The notes under the pieces were generated by a model, which saw only the letters and a program-made list of their open reading frames with translations, was not told the DNA's origin and ran no database searches. The position numbers and the translations under genes are program-made. From the NCBI GenBank assembly GCA_030610225.1, contig JAUWSD010000021.1:1-10614 (forward strand): a stretch of 10,614 bases of DNA. The letters are read 5' to 3'. This DNA comes from Chloroflexota bacterium. Lineage in GTDB: Bacteria > Chloroflexota > Anaerolineae > Anaerolineales > UBA11579. How positions within the stretch are numbered: position 1 is the first letter of the stretch; the number at the start of each line of letters is the position of its first letter. Positions 7,508-10,614 of the stretch are shown piece by piece.

Positions 7508-8422
7508 TTATGATTCCCAATCTCTTGCACCCCGCAAGAAATCTTCGCCGCTGATCGTTTTTTTCCCTGCTTTTTGTACTTTTTCCAGAACTATAATTCC
7601 ATTTGAAGTCTGAAGAGCTGGTTTTTTATTATGGATAAATCGGGTTCCAGTTTGGTATGTTTGTTCATTGATGATGCTAACTTCGTGAATCTTCAGATTG
7701 TTACCCTCATAGATGAAAGTGGAGCCGGGCCATGGATTGAATGCGCGGATTTGCCTGGCTATCTCAATGGCACTTCTCTCTGGATCGATTATTCCATCTT
7801 ATTTTTTCAACATCGGGGCGTAAGTTGAAAACTCATCATTTTGAGGGCGGGGCAATATGCTGCCATTGATAAAATTTGGAATTGTATTTAAGAGGAGTTT
7901 TGCTCCAAGAGAAGATAGCTTATCAAATAATGAGCCGGCAGTTTCAGTATCAAGGATAGGGATCGATCTCTTGGAGATGATATCACCAGTGTCTAATCCA
8001 TGAGCCATTTTCATGATCGTGACCCCCGAGTACTCGTCACCGTTCAGGATAGCAGCATTGATGGGAGCAGCACCTCTCCACCTTGGAAGCAATGATGCGT
8101 GAACATTGATGCAGCCAAATTGTGGATGATCAAGAACTGAACCAGGCAGGATCTTTCCGAAAGCTGCGACTACGATCAGGTCCGGGTTCCATTCTTTAAG
8201 TTTTTGCTGGAAATCATCATATTTTAATGACTTGGGCTGGATGATCTCAATTCCAAGTGAAAGTGCGAGTTTCTTAACGGGAGGAGGAGTTGTTTTTTGT
8301 CCTCTTCCAGACTTTTTATCCGGTTTGGTTACTACGCCTACCACGTTGAAATTCTCTGCCAGAGCGCTTAAAGATGGCAGGGCAAAATCTGGCGACCCCA
8401 TAAATACGATCCTAGTATCCAT
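7508..8422 (-). pseudogene. fmt: Methionyl-tRNA formyltransferase interrupted by an in-frame TAA
   Basis: Formylates Met-tRNAfMet using 10-formyl-THF for translation initiation. The open part (8422-7799) encodes 207 residues of the catalytic domain: FMGSPDFA, KPDKKSGRG, and N106-H108 in NVHASLLPRWRG plus D144 in HGLDTGD, all at the same numbers as in E. coli FMT. It then reads YAPMLKK and stops at TAA (7801-7799). The same frame continues without interruption to TAA at 7510-7508 with clear C-terminal-domain homology: DGIID, IARQIRAFNPWPG, LKIHEV, VQKAGKKTISGEDFLRGAR. The total of 304 codons is the normal length. A single GAA-to-TAA change explains it, since KKEDGIID is the usual motif. Possibilities are a real nonsense mutation, readthrough or sequencing error. 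The stop falls at the boundary between catalytic and tRNA-binding C-terminal domains. No start codon with a ribosome site follows it, so a split gene is unlikely. Confidence 0.9.
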
Positions 8423-8428
8423 GAAACG

Positions 8429-8437
8429 ATTTTAGCA
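8429..8437 (-). promoter_or_regulatory. Extended -10 of fmt, implying a leaderless transcript
   Basis: On the minus strand TGC-TAAAAT (TGn extension plus a 5/6 match to TATAAT) ends only six bases before the fmt ATG. A start point about seven bases after the -10 would be the A of the ATG itself. There is no Shine-Dalgarno before fmt, which fits leaderless initiation. No clear -35 is present, as is common with extended -10 promoters. Confidence 0.45.
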
Positions 8438-8446
8438 TAGATTAAT

Positions 8447-8470
8447 GGGAAAATCCGTAACCGTTTTCCC
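8447..8470. repeat. 7-bp inverted repeat between divergent fmt and the DUF4870-like gene
   Basis: GGGAAAA (8447-8453) and TTTTCCC (8464-8470) are perfect complements around ten bases. The repeat lies in the 106-base region between two divergent starts, just upstream of the fmt -10 and of the candidate promoter for the gene at 8529. It could be an operator. It is short, so chance is possible. Confidence 0.4.
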
Positions 8471-8481
8471 GTAGTGTGTTA

Positions 8482-8498
8482 TATAATATCATTATAAT
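8482..8498 (+). promoter_or_regulatory. Candidate promoter (-10) for the small membrane protein
   Basis: Two perfect TATAAT hexamers occur at 8482-8487 and 8493-8498, 42 and 31 bases before the ATG at 8529. No good -35 precedes either one. A strong ribosome site GGAGGA (8515-8520) lies eight bases before the ATG. Confidence 0.4.
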
Positions 8499-8528
8499 AA
8501 AACACAATCTTTACGGAGGATATAACCA

Positions 8529-8843
8529 ATGGCAGAACAACTCCCAGTTGATATTACCCAGGATGATAAGTTAATCGCAGCATTATGTTATGTATTTAGT
8601 CCACTTGTACCAATCGTCATTATGTTTTTAGACGACAAGAAAGAACGTCCTTTCATAAAAGCACATTTAATGCAGGCTCTGGTTACAGGAATTGCTATTA
8701 TGGTTTTAACAATAATTCTTTCAATGATACCGTTCGTTGGCTGCATTTCACCTTTCCTTTGGTTAGGAATGCTTTATTATGCATACAAAGCTTTCCAGGG
8801 CGAGGTCTTTGAAGTACCATTAGTTTCAGGTTTTTTGAAATAA
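8529..8843 (+). CDS. Small three-helix membrane protein, DUF4870/Tic20-like
   Basis: 104-residue integral membrane protein with a strong ribosome site (GGAGGA, 8515-8520). Three hydrophobic segments are visible at about 15-34 (LIAALCYVFSPLVPIVIMFL), 47-70 and 72-88. A charged loop DDKKERPFIKAHLMQA follows the first, and A-x-x-GEVFEVPLV closes the protein. The early LIAALCYVF, the F-x-K-A-H-x-x-Q-A motif before helix 2 and the closing YKAFQGE-P pattern are those of the DUF4870/Tic20-like family, which has no established biochemical role in bacteria. The acidic, polar first 14 residues lack a signal peptide. It is transcribed alone: divergent from fmt and followed by a strong terminator. No partner gene suggests a function. 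Confidence 0.78.
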   Translation: MAEQLPVDITQDDKLIAALCYVFSPLVPIVIMFLDDKKERPFIKAHLMQALVTGIAIMVLTIILSMIPFVGCISPFLWLGMLYYAYKAFQGEVFEVPLVSGFLK

Positions 8844-8858
8844 GGTAACTTAAATAAT

Positions 8859-8890
8859 AAAAAGAGTGATGCATATGCATCACTCTTTTT
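8859..8890. terminator. Bidirectional terminator, 32-bp perfect palindrome
   Basis: Sixteen bases on each side of the centre (8874/8875, at GCATATGC) are perfectly complementary; the arm is AAAAAGAGTGATGCAT. The plus strand reads into TTTTTT and the minus strand into TTTTTATTATT, so it can end transcription from both convergent genes (8529-8843 and 8906-10360). Confidence 0.88.
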
Positions 8891-8905
8891 TGATTTAATT
8901 TATTG

Positions 8906-10360
8906 TTATTTCTTTCTGAATATCAGGACAAAAGAGATCAGCATAAAGAGTAAACCAATTAGAATGATCAACATGATCAACATAGTTTCACGATCAATAG
9001 GCAGGTCATCTTGGCCATCGTCCGCAGCAGTAGGTACGGGAATCACAACTTCCTGCTCAACACCTTCCACTTCAGTTTCCGTAGCGGCAACTTCTGTTAT
9101 CTCCTGAATGACTTCAGGTATAGCAGTTTCTGTTGGCGGTACCACCGTTGGTGTGAAAGTTGGCAGCAATGTCGGGGTAGCTGTAGGAGGTATAACCGTG
9201 GCTGTCGCTGTTGGAGCAAAACCAGAGACAATGATGATCTGATCTCCAGGATAAACGATCGACCATTCAAACAGGCCATTCAATTCAAGGATTGTAGCAA
9301 GTGGAACATCATAAAGAATTGAAAGTTGCCATAAATTCTGACCAGGTTCAAGGATATGAATTATCGAGCCATCTGGCATGGGGGTTGGAGTAGCAAATCC
9401 TGATGAAGCAGGCACTGTATTAGTGGGGGTTATTTCCTCAGTTGGGTCTGGTGTGAGAGTATTAGTTGGTGTAATTTCATCGGTTGGATCTGGAGCGAGA
9501 GTGTTTGTTGGTGTAGGTGTAGGTTGGGGGGTATCAGCTGGAATGATGATGATCTGGTCACCAACATACAAGATCGAATATTGATTCAAACCATTCAACT
9601 CATATAAGCTTTCAAGAGATACTCCATATGCAGCAGCGATCATAGATAAATACTGGCCAGGTTGAACGGTATGAATAACTGAACCATCCGGGTTTGGTGT
9701 TGCGGTAACTACTGGAACTGCTGTGGGATATGGAGTTGGAGTAGGTTCCTCAGTTGGATTTTCGGTCGGTTCGTTAGTTGGTGTCTCAGTTGGTGCTCCA
9801 GAAGGCGTTTTGGTTGGACCCACAGTTGTTGGTGTTGCCGTTGCTGCTGGAGGATTATTCGGGTCTTCATATTCTTCGATAAACCCCAGAACAGCAGTGA
9901 AATAATTCCATGTTCCATTTGTAGCAACGCCGGCGCCGATATCGACATAATAATTAGAAAGGAGATAGTAATTGTGTACTGAGGATGCCTTCCACCAATA
10001 AATGGTATCCTGTGCGCTTGCGTACCATCCTCCGTAGATGAGCTCTGAGATCCAATAGTAATAGCCTGCTCCGTACCCTTCAGCACCTGCTCGTTCTTTG
10101 GGAGTGCTTCCGTCGGGTTCGTTATGAGTGATCAGCCCACTTGATCCCATATAATCTGAATGTCTTTGAGCTGCTGCCATCAGGGCACCATTTGTCTGAA
10201 AGGCGGGTAGATCGTTTTCGATCCGATATTGATTAATTACAGTGATGAGCTCCTGTGCAGAATTTAATTCCAAATATGCATGAACGCTCTCTGAGCCGGT
10301 AACGCTGGAGATCCCAATAAAAATTACCAGGAATATGAACAACCTTAAGAGTTTTTTCAT
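8906..10360 (-). CDS. Secreted, membrane-anchored CAP (SCP/PR-1) protein with two LysM domains
   Basis: 484-residue surface protein. Residues 1-28 are a signal peptide (MKKLLRLFIFLVIF..., likely cut after SVHA). Residues 33-162 are a CAP/SCP domain with H67 (QRHSDYM), HNEPDGSTPKERA (79-91), E106 (ISELI, replacing the usual GENI) and H129 (SSVHNYYLL). A Thr/Pro/Glu-rich stalk (about 165-226) follows, then LysM 1 (228-274, HTVQPGQYLSMIAAAYGVS), a second stalk with two 14-residue repeats (285-312), LysM 2 (333-378), a third stalk and a transmembrane helix (459-480) ending FRKK. LysM binds N-acetylglucosamine polymers such as peptidoglycan. CAP domains in bacteria have no single known activity. 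There is no LPXTG motif, so anchoring is by the C-terminal helix. The weak ribosome site GGAA lies about eight bases before the ATG. It stands alone, convergent with the small membrane protein gene and divergent from galE. Confidence 0.93.
   Translation of the reverse strand: MKKLLRLFIFLVIFIGISSVTGSESVHAYLELNSAQELITVINQYRIENDLPAFQTNGALMAAAQRHSDYMGSSGLITHNEPDGSTPKERAGAEGYGAGYYYWISELIYGGWYASAQDTIYWWKASSVHNYYLLSNYYVDIGAGVATNGTWNYFTAVLGFIEEYEDPNNPPAATATPTTVGPTKTPSGAPTETPTNEPTENPTEEPTPTPYPTAVPVVTATPNPDGSVIHTVQPGQYLSMIAAAYGVSLESLYELNGLNQYSILYVGDQIIIIPADTPQPTPTPTNTLAPDPTDEITPTNTLTPDPTEEITPTNTVPASSGFATPTPMPDGSIIHILEPGQNLWQLSILYDVPLATILELNGLFEWSIVYPGDQIIIVSGFAPTATATVIPPTATPTLLPTFTPTVVPPTETAIPEVIQEITEVAATETEVEGVEQEVVIPVPTAADDGQDDLPIDRETMLIMLIILIGLLFMLISFVLIFRKK
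9425..9508 (-). repeat. Two 42-bp tandem repeats in the CAP-LysM stalk
   Basis: Residues 285-298 and 299-312 repeat the unit TNTL(A/T)PDPT(D/E)EITP, and a third partial copy (TNT) follows. The copies differ by a few bases. They lie between the two LysM domains and lengthen the stalk; the copy number may vary between strains. Confidence 0.75.
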
Positions 10361-10413
10361 TATAGTATTTCCGATTCATGCTTATTCAAATAACCAAAGT
10401 TCTTCATTAATTC

Positions 10414-10419
10414 ATTATA
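10414..10419 (-). promoter_or_regulatory. Candidate -10 for the CAP-LysM gene
   Basis: A perfect TATAAT on the minus strand lies about 54 bases before the ATG at 10360, in the 135-base region divergent with galE. No convincing -35 is seen, so this rests on one hexamer in AT-rich DNA. Confidence 0.3.
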
Positions 10420-10439
10420 ATTCGAGTAGAATCTATGCA

Positions 10440-10453
10440 CCTCTATTTAGAGG
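10440..10453. repeat. Short palindrome between the CAP-LysM gene and galE
   Basis: CCTCTA-TT-TAGAGG is a perfect 6-bp inverted repeat with a two-base centre, lying between the divergent promoters. It could be an operator for either gene. It is short enough to be chance. Confidence 0.35.
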
Positions 10454-10495
10454 GGTACATTTTACCTATTTTAAGAATAGTTTCGAGGAGTATGT

Positions 10496-10614
10496 ATGAA
10501 AATCTTGGTAACCGGGGGAGCAGGGTATATCGGAAGTCATGCCTGTGTTCAGTTAATTGAAAACGGATATGAAATAGTTGTAATTGACAACCTATCAAAC
10601 AGCAGTCCTAAAGT
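10496..10614 (+). CDS. galE: UDP-glucose 4-epimerase, N-terminal part (runs off window)
   Basis: Interconverts UDP-glucose and UDP-galactose with bound NAD+, feeding sugar catabolism and surface polysaccharide synthesis (cytoplasmic). Only the first 39 residues are present. They contain the Rossmann loop GGAGYIG (7-13), SHACVQLIENG and the NAD-adenosine motif VVIDNLSNS with D31, N32 and N35. These fall at the same residue numbers as in E. coli GalE, which favours GalE over other extended short-chain dehydrogenases with the same fold. ATG 10496 has GAGGAG (10485-10490) five bases upstream. An ATG at 10492 is in another frame and gives no homology. It is divergent from the CAP-LysM gene. Confidence 0.88.
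   Translation, partial: MKILVTGGAGYIGSHACVQLIENGYEIVVIDNLSNSSPK

Noticed and set aside
7799..7801. TAA reassigned as a sense codon
   Set aside because: TAA ends the small membrane protein gene, the CAP-LysM gene and the fmt frame itself; TAG and TGA are also used as stops in this window.
7793..7812. Programmed frameshift at the A6 run before the fmt stop
   Set aside because: Downstream homology continues in the same frame, so a single shift would not restore the protein; a substitution is the simpler reading.
7631..7828. Plus-strand ORF of 65 codons across the fmt stop
   Set aside because: Antisense to the fmt C-terminal domain, whose reading frame has clear homology on the minus strand.
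9378..9905. Plus-strand Gly/Val-rich ORFs (9378-9584, 9723-9905)
   Set aside because: They are the complement of the Thr/Pro-coding stalks; the GVGV pattern reflects the repeated codons.
1..10614. CRISPR array, insertion sequence or rRNA
   Set aside because: No regularly spaced repeats, no transposase-like reading frame and no rRNA-like sequence were seen on either strand.

Overview
The window looks like a piece of a low-to-moderate GC bacterial chromosome, most likely from an Anaerolineae-type Chloroflexota. That is an inference from style, not from a marker gene. The main clue is the secreted CAP plus double-LysM protein with very long Thr/Pro stalks and a C-terminal membrane anchor. AT-rich intergenic DNA, Shine-Dalgarno sites of mixed strength and small tightly spaced gene clusters fit this but do not prove it.

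Layout. 1-930 (minus): a tyrosine recombinase/integrase with every catalytic residue present but a one-base frameshift near its N-terminus; its extreme C-terminus lies outside the window. 1018-1090 (plus): tRNA-Arg(UCU) followed by a strong terminator; the integrase gene starts only 87 bases from it, which suggests the edge of a mobile island. 1091-1309: a 219-base leader carrying a 12-bp perfect inverted repeat just upstream of lon. 1310-6461 (plus): a tight four-gene cluster of ATP-dependent Lon protease, a stand-alone receiver domain, a PHP-phosphoesterase/AlbA_2 fusion protein and a MogA/MoaB molybdopterin adenylyltransferase (4-base ATGA overlap at the last junction). 6458-8422 (minus): fmt followed by panE, convergent with and overlapping the mogA end. 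fmt carries an in-frame TAA exactly at its domain boundary although homology continues in the same frame. 8529-8843 (plus): a small three-helix membrane protein of DUF4870/Tic20-like type. It shares a 32-bp perfect palindromic, probably bidirectional terminator with the convergent CAP-LysM surface protein (8906-10360, minus). 10496-10614 (plus): the start of galE. No stretch above 300 bases is without a gene.

How the genes may work together. Most are housekeeping: proteolysis (lon), molybdenum cofactor (mogA), initiator Met-tRNA formylation (fmt), pantothenate synthesis (panE) and nucleotide sugar metabolism (galE). The less ordinary unit is lon / receiver / PHP-AlbA_2. A predicted metal-dependent phosphoesterase fused to a Schlafen-type AlbA_2 domain and an unrecognised C-terminal domain sits in the same transcription unit as a stress protease and a phosphorylatable receiver with no output domain. 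A regulated nucleic-acid or nucleotide processing role is possible, but this is inference from co-location.

Two genes are interrupted (integrase by one missing base in a short T run, fmt by one stop codon). Either could be real decay or a sequencing/assembly error. The stop codon is not reassigned, because TAA is used normally by neighbouring genes.
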